Positions 1-7,247 of a stretch of DNA of 64,000 bases are shown here, in pieces; position 1 is the stretch's first letter; every line of letters starts with the position of its first letter. Position numbers and translations under genes: made by a program. The notes beneath the pieces were generated by a model that was not told the DNA's origin, ran no database searches, and was given only the letters and a program-made list of their open reading frames with translations. The stretch spans positions 124,001 to 188,000 of the forward strand of contig NZ_CP154799.1 of assembly GCF_050920705.1 (NCBI RefSeq), in the 5' to 3' direction. The stretch is from Regnicoccus_A sp014224355 (GTDB lineage Bacteria > Cyanobacteriota > Cyanobacteriia > PCC-6307 > Cyanobiaceae).

Positions 1-565
1 CCTCGCCATCACCGAGGGCGATGAAATCGAAGAAGGCGGCGAAGGGCTCCGGGTTGCTGGTGGCGGTGGGGCCACCGGCGAAGATCAGCGGCGGAGCGGC
101 GGGATCATCCAGGGGCAGGTCGCCCCGTTCAGCGGCATGGATCGGCACCCGCGCCAGATCCAGCATCTCGAGGATGTTGGTGGCCCCCAGCTCGTAGCTG
201 AGGCTGAAGCCGAGGATGTCGAAGGCGGGCAGGGGCCGGCGGCTCTCCACCGCGAACAGGGCCTGCTGCCGCTCGCGCAGGCGTGCGGCCAGATCCTGCG
301 CAGGGAGGTAGGCCCGGTCGCAGAGCTGGCCGGGAACGGCGTTGAGGATCGAATAGAGAATGATGTGGCCGAGGTTGCTGGCGCCCACCTCGTAGAGCTC
401 GGGGTAGGTGAGGGCCCAGCGCACAGCGGCGGCTGGCCAGTCGCGGGGCTCGACGCCCAGCTCGTTGCCGAGGTAACGGCCCGGTTTGGCGATGGTCGGG
501 TCCACCAGGCGATCGAAATCGATCGGTGCCCACTCGATCGGCTCGCTCGCAGGGGCGACGGTCAC
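1..565 (-). CDS. B12-binding-type radical SAM protein (TIGR03960-like), N-terminal part
   Basis: This gene runs off the left edge, so only the first 188 codons are visible. It reads from a GTG start at 565. The translation carries DPTIAKPGRYLGNE near residue 20, YPELYEVGASNLG around residue 50 and FAGGPTATSNPEPFAAFFD near the cut end. These resemble the N-terminal region of the TIGR03960 family, whose members have a cobalamin-binding-like fold followed by a radical SAM domain. The CxxxCxxC iron-sulfur motif would lie outside the window, so radical SAM activity is inferred from the family. No ATG lies nearby in frame. The gene is divergent from the ATPase gene at 680. Confidence 0.8.
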   Translation of the reverse strand, partial: MTVAPASEPIEWAPIDFDRLVDPTIAKPGRYLGNELGVEPRDWPAAAVRWALTYPELYEVGASNLGHIILYSILNAVPGQLCDRAYLPAQDLAARLRERQQALFAVESRRPLPAFDILGFSLSYELGATNILEMLDLARVPIHAAERGDLPLDDPAAPPLIFAGGPTATSNPEPFAAFFDFIALGDGE

Positions 566-648
566 GGGGGGTGGCGGCTGGGTGCAGCCTTGATCGTATG
601 GAGGCCAGAGACCACGCAGGCAAAGCCGGACTTCCCGACCCAAGCATT

Positions 649-689
649 AACCATGCAATTCTGCGCTTAAGATGCAGAAATGCATGGTT
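649..689. promoter_or_regulatory. Long inverted repeat overlapping the start of the ATPase gene
   Basis: The arms AACCATGCAATTCTGC (649-664) and GCAGAAATGCATGGTT (674-689) match at 15 of 16 positions and are separated by 9 bases. The ATG at 680 lies inside the right arm. It could act as a DNA operator for the divergent genes or as an mRNA hairpin that hides the start codon. The repeat is seen directly; its function is inferred. Confidence 0.6.
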
Positions 690-1840
690 ATCTATTCAGG
701 AATGCAACCGCGGGCCTGGCGAAGGCCCTGGCTCGGGCGCCAGCGGCCCTGCTGCTGGGGCCACGCCAGTGCGGGAAATCCACCCTGGCCAGAAAGCTTC
801 TGGCGGAGCGCGGCGATGGCGTGCTGCTGGATCTCCAGGACCGCGGCGATCGGGCCAAGCTGGCGGAGCCGGAGCTGTTCCTCGAGGCCCACCGCAGCCA
901 GCTGGTGTGTCTGGATGAAATCCAGCTACTGCCGGAGTTCTTCAGCCTGCTGCGCTCCGAGATCGACCGGGATCGCCGGCCCGGTCGCTTTCTGCTGCTG
1001 GGCTCGGCCTCCGGGCCCCTGCTGCGCCAGAGCCACGAAAGCCTGGCAGGACGCATCGCCCAGGTGGAACTCACTCCATTTCTGCTGCAGGAGGTGAGCG
1101 GCACCAGCAGCTGGCAGCAGCTGTGGCTGCGCGGTGGCTTCCCGGAGAGCCTGCTGGCCGCCACGGGAGAAGACAGCATCGACTGGCGTGAGGACTTCAT
1201 CCACACCTTCCTGGGACGGGATATCGCCTCCCTCGAGCTGGGGCTGCCTCTGCCACTCATGGAGCGGCTGTGGCGCCTTCTTGCCCACAGCCAGGGCCAG
1301 ACTCTCAATGCCAGCCGACTGTCTGGGCTGCTGGACCTACGCAGCGCCCGGCTGCAGCAGCTGCTGGCCGTGCTGGAGCAAACCTTCATGCTGCGGCGCC
1401 TGCCGCCGCTGGAAGCGAACCTGAGCAAGCGGCTGGTGCGCTCGCCCAAGCTGTATTTGCGCGATAGCGGCCTGCTGCACAACCTGCTCGGCATCGAGAC
1501 CTACGACGACCTCCTGGCCCACCCCCAGGCCGGCGAGAGCTGGGAGGGCTTCGTGATCGAGCAGCTGATTGCTGCCCATCCACGCTGGCGCCCCCATTTC
1601 CTGCGCACCAGCAATGGGGCTGAACTGGATCTGGTGCTGGAGCGGGGCCAGCGCCGGCGGGTGTATGAAATCAAACTCTCAAAAGCCCCGAAGCTCTCAC
1701 GCGGCTTCCATGAGCTGGTGCAACAGCTCCAGCCAGAGCGGGCGGAACTGATCGCGCCAGTGGATGGGAGCTATGCCGTGAAACCAGGCATCAGGGTGCG
1801 GTCGCCGCTGGAAGCCAGCCAGCCCACCACCGCTCCATAG
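680..1840 (+). CDS. AAA-type ATPase with C-terminal DUF4143 domain
   Basis: The 386-residue protein has a Walker A motif GPRQCGKST at about residues 27-35 and a Walker B-like LVCLDE at 75-80. The C-terminal DUF4143 region contains AELDLVLERG followed by YEIKLSK, which resembles a PD-(D/E)xK nuclease core. Proteins of this build are widespread, often mobile, and poorly understood; roles in DNA transactions or as toxin-like accessory genes have been proposed. No Shine-Dalgarno is evident, and the start codon is embedded in a long inverted repeat. The gene ends 34 bases before dapL and may be co-transcribed with it. Confidence 0.85.
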   Translation: MHGYLFRNATAGLAKALARAPAALLLGPRQCGKSTLARKLLAERGDGVLLDLQDRGDRAKLAEPELFLEAHRSQLVCLDEIQLLPEFFSLLRSEIDRDRRPGRFLLLGSASGPLLRQSHESLAGRIAQVELTPFLLQEVSGTSSWQQLWLRGGFPESLLAATGEDSIDWREDFIHTFLGRDIASLELGLPLPLMERLWRLLAHSQGQTLNASRLSGLLDLRSARLQQLLAVLEQTFMLRRLPPLEANLSKRLVRSPKLYLRDSGLLHNLLGIETYDDLLAHPQAGESWEGFVIEQLIAAHPRWRPHFLRTSNGAELDLVLERGQRRRVYEIKLSKAPKLSRGFHELVQQLQPERAELIAPVDGSYAVKPGIRVRSPLEASQPTTAP

Positions 1841-1874
1841 GACAATCCGAACAGTCCCAGCAGCTCCGCGCGAG

Positions 1875-3110
1875 ATGGTTCAGATCAACGGCAACTATCT
1901 CAAGCTCAAGGCGGGCTACCTGTTCCCGGAGATCGCCCGGCGGGTGAAGGCCTTCAGCGAGGCCAACCCTGAGGCCCCGATCATCCGCCTGGGCATCGGC
2001 GATGTGACCGAGCCGCTGCCGGAGGCCTGCCGCGAGGCGATGAAAACGGCCATCGATGCGATGGGAACCCCGGAAGGCTTCCACGGCTACGGCCCCGAGC
2101 AGGGCTACCTGTGGCTGCGCGAGGCGATCGCGACGCACGATTTCCAGGCCCGCGGCTGCGCCATCAGCGCTGAGGAGATCTTCGTCTCCGACGGCTCCAA
2201 GTGCGACAGCAGCAACATCCTCGACATCCTCGGGCCGGACAACCGGATCGCCGTGACCGACCCGGTGTATCCGGTGTATGTGGACAGCAACGTGATGGCG
2301 GGCCGCACCGGTGAGGCCGATGAGAGCGGCCAGTACGGCGGCCTCACCTATCTGCCGATCAACGCCGAGAACGGCTTCAGCGCCCAGATCCCCAGCGAGC
2401 CGGTGGATCTGATCTACCTCTGCTTTCCCAACAACCCCACCGGTGCGGTGGCCAGCAAGGAACAGCTGAAGGCCTGGGTGGACTACGCCCGCGCCAACGA
2501 CGCCCTGATCCTGTTCGATGCGGCCTACGAGGCCTTCATCCAGGACCCCGACCTGCCCCACTCGATCTATGAGATCGAAGGGGCGCGGGAGTGCGCGATC
2601 GAATTCCGCTCGTTCTCCAAGAATGCCGGCTTCACCGGCACGCGCTGCGCCCTCACGGTGGTGCCCCGCGGCCTGATGGGCACAGCAGCAGGCGGGGAGA
2701 AGGCGGAACTCTGGGCCCTGTGGAACCGCCGCCAGAGCACCAAGTTCAATGGCGTGAGCTACATCGTTCAGCGCGGCGCCGAGGCGGTGTATTCAGCGGA
2801 GGGTCAGGCCCAGGTGCAGGCCCTGGTGGCCTTCTACATGGAGAATGCCGCGATCATCCGCCGGGAGCTCAGCGCTGCCGGCCTGCAGGTGTATGGCGGT
2901 GAGCAGGCCCCCTATGTGTGGCTGAAAGCCCCCGAGGGGATGGATTCCTGGGGCTTCTTCGACCACCTCCTGAACAAGGCCCATGTGGTGGGCACCCCGG
3001 GCAGCGGCTTCGGCGCCGCCGGCGAGGGCTACTTCCGCCTCTCGGCCTTCAACAGCCGGGCGAATGTGGACGAGGCAATGCGAAGGGTGCGGGCGGCGCT
3101 GGCGGGCTGA
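1875..3110 (+). CDS. dapL: LL-diaminopimelate aminotransferase
   Basis: This PLP enzyme converts tetrahydrodipicolinate and glutamate to LL-diaminopimelate, the short route to lysine and peptidoglycan used by cyanobacteria and plants. The 411-residue length is normal for the family. The N-terminus (MVQINGNYLKLKAGYLFPEI) and the segments RLGIGDVTEPLP and FPNNPTGAV are typical. The Schiff-base lysine is K249, in SFSKNAGFTGTRC. The C-terminus GEGYFRLSAFNS carries the conserved substrate-binding arginine. The gene is intact and high-GC like the flanking core genome. Confidence 0.96.
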   Translation: MVQINGNYLKLKAGYLFPEIARRVKAFSEANPEAPIIRLGIGDVTEPLPEACREAMKTAIDAMGTPEGFHGYGPEQGYLWLREAIATHDFQARGCAISAEEIFVSDGSKCDSSNILDILGPDNRIAVTDPVYPVYVDSNVMAGRTGEADESGQYGGLTYLPINAENGFSAQIPSEPVDLIYLCFPNNPTGAVASKEQLKAWVDYARANDALILFDAAYEAFIQDPDLPHSIYEIEGARECAIEFRSFSKNAGFTGTRCALTVVPRGLMGTAAGGEKAELWALWNRRQSTKFNGVSYIVQRGAEAVYSAEGQAQVQALVAFYMENAAIIRRELSAAGLQVYGGEQAPYVWLKAPEGMDSWGFFDHLLNKAHVVGTPGSGFGAAGEGYFRLSAFNSRANVDEAMRRVRAALAG

Positions 3111-3121
3111 GCCGCTAACAT

Positions 3122-3140
3122 TGTCCAGGACTACTGGACA
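3122..3140. promoter_or_regulatory. Palindrome upstream of yefM, probable autoregulatory operator
   Basis: A perfect 7-base inverted repeat, TGTCCAG-GACTA-CTGGACA, lies four bases before the yefM start codon. YefM-type antitoxins bind palindromes in their own promoter region, so an operator role is likely. The symmetry is directly visible; binding is inferred. Confidence 0.6.
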
Positions 3141-3144
3141 AGTC

Positions 3145-3420
3145 ATGGCGATCGAAACCACCTACAGCCAGGCGCGCGAGGGCCTTAAGGGGCTGATGGA
3201 TCGAGCCGTTCAGGACCGGGAGGTGGTGCTGGTGCGGCGCCGCAAGGGTGGCGATGTGGCCTTGGTGGCCGCCGATGAGCTGGCCGGCCTGCTGGAAACC
3301 GCTCACCTTTTGCGCTCACCGGCCAACGCCGAGCGACTGCTCACGGCCCTGGGCCGGGCACGCAAGCAGGAACTGCCTCCGATTGCTCTGTGCGAACTGG
3401 AAGCAGGGCTGGAGGTCTGA
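3145..3420 (+). CDS. yefM: YefM/Phd-family antitoxin
   Basis: The 91-residue protein begins MAIETTYSQAREGLKGLMDRAV, the usual start of YefM-type antitoxins, and continues with VVLVRRRKGGDVALVAADELAGLLET, the conserved beta-hairpin and helix of the Phd/YefM fold. It would neutralise the RelE-fold toxin encoded next to it and repress the operon with it. Its TGA overlaps the toxin's ATG (TGATG), so the two genes are probably translationally coupled. A palindrome lies directly upstream. The first ATG after the palindrome was chosen; a longer reading frame would run back into dapL. Confidence 0.88.
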   Translation: MAIETTYSQAREGLKGLMDRAVQDREVVLVRRRKGGDVALVAADELAGLLETAHLLRSPANAERLLTALGRARKQELPPIALCELEAGLEV

Positions 3421-3686
3421 TGGCTGCCGACTGGCAGGCGGTGGTGCACCCTGAGTTTCTCGAGGATCTGCAGCACTGGGTGCGCCATGAACCCAGAACA
3501 GCCAGACGCCTGCTGGAGCTGATGCGTGCTGTTCTTCGCGATCCCTTCAGCGGCATCGGCAAACCCGAACCTCTCAAGTACCTGGGACCAGGAGTGTGGT
3601 CGCGGCGTATCACCCAGGAGCACCGCTGCGTGTATCTGGTGCACGACTCAAGGGTGGAGTTCCTGCAGGGGCGGTATCACTACTGA
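3420..3686 (+). CDS. yoeB: YoeB-family mRNA interferase toxin
   Basis: This 88-residue protein matches the YoeB/RelE fold: a WxxxxxPEFLEDLQHW start, helix LLELMRAVLRDPFSGIGKPEPLKYLGPGVWSRRI, and a C-terminus HRCVYLV-GRYHY. YoeB toxins cleave ribosome-bound mRNA, with conserved catalytic Glu, Arg, His and Tyr residues. The GKPEPLK, WSRRI, HRCVY and RYHY blocks are all present, so the toxin looks active. The start overlaps the yefM stop by one base. The last 77 bases overlap, tail to tail, the 3' end of the nucleotidyltransferase gene on the other strand. Confidence 0.9.
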   Translation: MAADWQAVVHPEFLEDLQHWVRHEPRTARRLLELMRAVLRDPFSGIGKPEPLKYLGPGVWSRRITQEHRCVYLVHDSRVEFLQGRYHY

Positions 3687-4053
3687 TGTCACTACTGAGG
3701 CTCAACCAGCGCAGATCCCGCTGCAGCTCCTGGGCCATGCGGGAGCCCGAGGCCATCAGCTGGTCGAATTCGGCCGGGGTCAGCACCAGGGCGTCGCAGC
3801 TGAGCGGCAGCTGATCGAGGGGCCAGTGACGCAGGCGCTGATTCTGGGGACCGGCAGCGGTGGCATCGATCAGTACAAGATCGAGATCACTGCCCACACC
3901 GGCCGTGCCGCGGCCGTAACTGCCGAACACGCCCACCGCCTGCAGGGAAGGGCGGCAGGCTTGCAGCTCGCTCGCCCAGCGGCTCGCCTGAGCCAGCACC
4001 TGCTCAGGATCCGGCCAGCGCAGTACGGATTGCGTCAATGAGCGCACAGGCAT
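3610..4053 (-). CDS. MNT-type nucleotidyltransferase domain protein
   Basis: The 147-residue protein has the minimal nucleotidyltransferase motif GSYGRGTAGVGSDLDLVLID (residues about 44-63), with the GS and two metal-binding aspartates intact. MNT proteins usually pair with a HEPN toxin and neutralise it by adding AMP. No HEPN gene is adjacent here, so this copy is an orphan or has an unrelated substrate. Its last 26 codons are read antisense to the 3' end of yoeB. The ATG at 4053 gives a plausible start. Confidence 0.75.
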   Translation of the reverse strand: MPVRSLTQSVLRWPDPEQVLAQASRWASELQACRPSLQAVGVFGSYGRGTAGVGSDLDLVLIDATAAGPQNQRLRHWPLDQLPLSCDALVLTPAEFDQLMASGSRMAQELQRDLRWLSLSSDISSDTAPAGTPPLSRAPDTRSGAPG

Positions 4054-4069
4054 GGAGATTCAGGCGGCC

Positions 4070-5194
4070 TCAGTCGTCCTCAAGCCATTCCAGGATGGCC
4101 TCGATCGGGGTGGCGAAGCGATAGGGCCAGCGGTGGGGCGGCGCAGAAGACTCCGCGGCGGCTTCCAGCGGCTCCAGGGCGTGCAGGAACTGGTGGGGCA
4201 GGGCCTGGCCCTCGAGCTGGGCGCGCAGGGTGCGCTCGGGGAAGGACAGCTGGGGGGCCGAGAGGATGCGCACCTGCTTCTCGGCGGTGAGGGGAGTGTC
4301 GCGGCCGAGGAACATCAGGGTGTGGAAGGCGGAGCCGATGGTGCCGGCGATGTGGCGGGCGTTGATGAGGTGGCGCAGCTGGGCGGAGGTGGACAGGGCT
4401 TCGGGGTGAAGGATCGTCCAGCCACGGCGCTCGAGGGCGGCCTCCAGGTCGGCTTCGGCCTCCACCCGGCGGTAGTGGGAGGGCAGGGAGGAGCGGGAGA
4501 GCCAGATCCGCTGCGGCAGGGAGGGATCGAGCCAGTTGGCGCTGTGCGGCGGCGGCAGGCCGGGGATGAGGGCACGCAGCACCTCGATCACATTGTCGAA
4601 GTGGGTGGGATCCACCAGATCCCCCTCGTGCATGGAGGGCACGGGCGACCAGAGCCTCTCCACCAGCAGCGGCGCGGCGAGATCGCTGCTGAACAGCAAC
4701 TCGTGGTGCTGCTCCAGCGCTTCGCGCACCGGCTCGATCCCGTCGCGGGCGTAGGCGGGCACGATCACCGTGCGCACGCCGGTGCGGCGGTGGGCGCCGA
4801 GGAAGGCCCACAGCACGGCGGCCTCCTCGATCAGGAAGTGGCCCCAGTGAGCGCGGCCCCAGTAGGGCCAGGCAAGGTAGAGGGCCTCGGGGAGGAGCGG
4901 CAGAGCGGCGATCTGCGCCGGGGTGAGGTCGAGCCTGGGCGGGATCCGGGGCCGTGTGTGCACCAGGCGCGGCCCGTGGCGGTTGATGGTGTTGGCGATG
5001 GGGGCGCCGGTGCTGGCGCTGTAGGCGCAGGCAGCGCCGGGTGGGATCACGGCACAGCGATCGAGGTTGATGCAGCGCATCAGGCCGGCGGCAGCGACCG
5101 GGAAAGGCTCCAGAAGGGGGAATGCCGCTGCTGGCCTCGGGCAGGGGGGGCACGGCGGAGGCGAGGGAGGACGACACGGCCACCATGGCGCCAT
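4070..5194 (-). CDS. Glycosyltransferase family 61-like protein (DUF563)
   Basis: The reading frame encodes a DUF563/GT61-like protein. Recognisable blocks are YLAWPYWGRAHWGHFLIEE, a middle segment ending RIWLSRSSLPSHYRRVEAE, and GTIGSAFHTLMFLGRD near the C-terminus. GT61 enzymes transfer xylose or GlcNAc in plants, and bacterial relatives sit in polysaccharide clusters. The start is uncertain. The first 38 residues from 5194 are proline-rich and overlap the end of the upstream lyase-like frame, while an internal ATG at 5080 (MRCINLDRC) would give 336 residues. A C7 tract at 5144-5150 could instead fuse it to the upstream lyase-like gene. Confidence 0.75.
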   Translation of the reverse strand: MAPWWPCRPPSPPPCPPCPRPAAAFPLLEPFPVAAAGLMRCINLDRCAVIPPGAACAYSASTGAPIANTINRHGPRLVHTRPRIPPRLDLTPAQIAALPLLPEALYLAWPYWGRAHWGHFLIEEAAVLWAFLGAHRRTGVRTVIVPAYARDGIEPVREALEQHHELLFSSDLAAPLLVERLWSPVPSMHEGDLVDPTHFDNVIEVLRALIPGLPPPHSANWLDPSLPQRIWLSRSSLPSHYRRVEAEADLEAALERRGWTILHPEALSTSAQLRHLINARHIAGTIGSAFHTLMFLGRDTPLTAEKQVRILSAPQLSFPERTLRAQLEGQALPHQFLHALEPLEAAAESSAPPHRWPYRFATPIEAILEWLEDD

Positions 5195-5423
5195 TGGCCT
5201 GGGTCATGGCCTGCATGGCCTGGAGCCAGTGGCGCGGGGCGTGGGTGTCGCTGCCGGCGCCGGTGCCGTCGGGCAGATGGGCCTGGGCGTAGGCGAAGGC
5301 GGCGGCGAGGGAGCGGCCGTGGCTGTCGGTGAAGGCGAGCAGATCGCGGCCGAGGGCGGAGCAGAGCACCACCAGGTTGGCCCAGGCCTGCAGGTTGAAC
5401 AGGTGCTCGTGGCGCAGGACGGA
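5151..5423 (-). pseudogene. Out-of-frame C-terminal part of the GT/alginate-lyase-like gene
   Basis: After the C7 tract (5427-5433) the natural continuation of the upstream gene lies in another frame. It reads SVLRHEHLFNLQAWANLVVLC and then SHGRSLAAAFAYAQAHLPDG, which is the end of an alginate-lyase-like alpha-helical domain. Adding one C, or removing two, would restore the full protein. This frame has no stop before the GT61-like gene, so the true end is not certain. It may be a real frameshift, slippage, or a sequence error. Confidence 0.6.
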
Positions 5424-7222
5424 GGCGGGGGGGCGGAGAGGGGCGAACCGTCGGCGCGGAACTGGCGGGCGAGCAGGCCGGGCAGGTTGTCGAGCACCTG
5501 GGCGGCCACGTTGCGGCGGCCGCGGAAGGCGGCAATCGCCAGCATCAGCTGGTGATACCAGGTGCAGGCGGGCGAGGTGCTGTGGTCGGTGAGGAAGGCG
5601 ATGCTGTCGCCGGCAAGCCAGGCGAGGAAGGCATCGAACCACTCGTCGAGCTGCTGCAGTTCGGCGAGGGAGAAGCGGCCGCTGCCGCGCAGCAGGGTGA
5701 TGGCGTCGAGCAGGGGGTAGAGATCGCGGAAGTCAATCGCCGCATCGAGCACGTTGCGGCTGGGGTCCACGGCGGAGAGACGGGCGTAGGCGCCGTCGGG
5801 GATCATTGCGGTGGCGGGATCGAGGAACCAGGTGCGCACCAGGCGGTGGGCGTGCTCGATCGAGTCGCGGTTGGCGTTGAGATGGCCGTCAAGGGCGAGG
5901 GCGCAGACGCTGTCGACCATCAGCTGCAGACGGGCCCGGTCGTAGCTCTGGGCCACGTCACCGCAGAGGGGGCCGTCCTGGCCGAGCAGGCCGGCGCGGC
6001 TGAGGGCGCTCTCGCTGCCGGCCAGCGTCTGCCAGTGGGGCACGGCGTTCACGTAGTGCCTGGGAGATGTGCCGGGCGGCACCGCCGGCTTGTCGGTGAC
6101 GCTGGGCGGCGGCAGGGCACGGGCGTTGGCGGCGATGGCGGCCACACCGGCAAGGCCGGTGCTGCTGGCAGTGAGGGCGGTCCAGCAGCGGAGCTGCTGG
6201 TGCTCGAGGGCCTCGCCGATCAGCTGCATGTCGGTCTTGCGGGTGAGGCGGCGGATGCTCTCGAGCCGCAGGGCGCGGTTCTCCTCGGCGGAACCGGGGG
6301 AATCGCGGCAGACATCACCGGCGAGGCGGTAGGCCCAGCCCAGCTGCACGAGCCGGGCGCGGTCGGCGGCGGGGGTCACGTCGAGGGCTTCCCAGGGGCA
6401 CACGCCATCCGGCGGATCGAGGGCGGGACCGGGGAGGCCGAGACGGCGCAGCAGGGCCTCCTCGGCCATGGCGCCTTCGCGAAGCTGGCCATCGAAGTGG
6501 TGGCGAGCGGCGCGGGAGAAGCCGAGCAGCGGCAGCTCGCGGGCGAGGGGCGGCTGCTCGGCGGCGACAAGAGCCTGGGGATCGCGGGGCAGGGGGGCAA
6601 CGGGAATGGCCACGTAGGCCAGATCGGGAAGGGCGAGGGCGGGACGGATCACGGCCCAGGCCTCGGCGGTGAGCAGGCAGGCGCCATCCCAGGCGAACAC
6701 CCACTCCGCCTCCTCCAGGCCCCTGCGCAGGGCATGGTTGCGGGCGCCGTTGCGGTGAATCAGGTGAAGGTTCTTGGCCCGGCCCACGTATTCCACAACG
6801 GCCGACTGGTCGGTGGCATCGAGGTGGAGGAACTGCCGGCCCCAGGGGTGATAGTCCTCCGGCACGGTGCCGATGTCGGTGAAGCAGGCGGCGTAGGCCT
6901 GGGGCTCGAAGGGCAGTTCCTCCCAGCGCTGGCGATGCTTCTCCAGCAGGGCCACGAGGGCATCACGGCTTTCACGGGACACGATGCGGTTGAGCAGCCA
7001 GCGCTTCTCAAGGCCGGGCAGGGGCGGCTCGTTCTCGAGGATGAACTGCAGCTGGGCTAGGGTGGCACCTTCCGGCTGCTGGGGAGGCCGATCGTTGCCG
7101 AGGATGCGCACCAGCAGGGCCCGGGGCTGTGCAGGCAATGGAGCGGCAGTCGCATCATCGGGGGAGAACGCCGGGGCCGTGAAGAAACGACGGATGGCGG
7201 AGCGCAGGCGACGCTGGGGCAT
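5204..7222 (-). CDS. GT-A-like / alginate-lyase-like fusion, frameshifted near its end
   Basis: Residues 1-250 contain RALLVRILGND, EKRWLLNRIV, NGARNHALRRGLEEAEWVFAWDG and AIPVAPL, which suggest a GT-A-type glycosyltransferase fold with a WDGACLL metal-site-like turn. Residues about 380-600 (QSYDRARLQLMVDSVCALALDG, NVLDAAIDFRDLYPLLDAI, STSPACTWYHQLMLAIAAF) resemble the alginate_lyase alpha/alpha-barrel. The last 70 residues of the frame, after SAPPPPS, are nonsense-like because the frame slips at a C7 tract; the proper end is at 5151-5423. A paralogue with the same two-domain order lies at 28.8-30.9 kb. Role: probably synthesis or trimming of a surface polysaccharide, which is inference. Confidence 0.7.
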   Translation of the reverse strand: MPQRRLRSAIRRFFTAPAFSPDDATAAPLPAQPRALLVRILGNDRPPQQPEGATLAQLQFILENEPPLPGLEKRWLLNRIVSRESRDALVALLEKHRQRWEELPFEPQAYAACFTDIGTVPEDYHPWGRQFLHLDATDQSAVVEYVGRAKNLHLIHRNGARNHALRRGLEEAEWVFAWDGACLLTAEAWAVIRPALALPDLAYVAIPVAPLPRDPQALVAAEQPPLARELPLLGFSRAARHHFDGQLREGAMAEEALLRRLGLPGPALDPPDGVCPWEALDVTPAADRARLVQLGWAYRLAGDVCRDSPGSAEENRALRLESIRRLTRKTDMQLIGEALEHQQLRCWTALTASSTGLAGVAAIAANARALPPPSVTDKPAVPPGTSPRHYVNAVPHWQTLAGSESALSRAGLLGQDGPLCGDVAQSYDRARLQLMVDSVCALALDGHLNANRDSIEHAHRLVRTWFLDPATAMIPDGAYARLSAVDPSRNVLDAAIDFRDLYPLLDAITLLRGSGRFSLAELQQLDEWFDAFLAWLAGDSIAFLTDHSTSPACTWYHQLMLAIAAFRGRRNVAAQVLDNLPGLLARQFRADGSPLSAPPPPSCATSTCSTCRPGPTWWCSAPPSAAICSPSPTATAAPSPPPSPTPRPICPTAPAPAATPTPRATGSRPCRP
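5427..5433 (-). repeat. C7 homopolymer at the frame break of the GT/lyase gene
   Basis: Seven C residues on the coding strand (G7 on the plus strand) sit exactly where the coding frame changes. C8 would join the two frames. A second C7 tract (5144-5150) lies where the lyase-like frame meets the GT61-like frame. Confidence 0.6.
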
Positions 7223-7247
7223 GGAAAAGGATGGGTAAGCGGGGGGA

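Noticed and set aside
4052..7060. Long plus-strand frames opposite the GT61-like and GT/lyase genes
   Set aside because: Gly/Ala/Val-rich antisense readings without domains.
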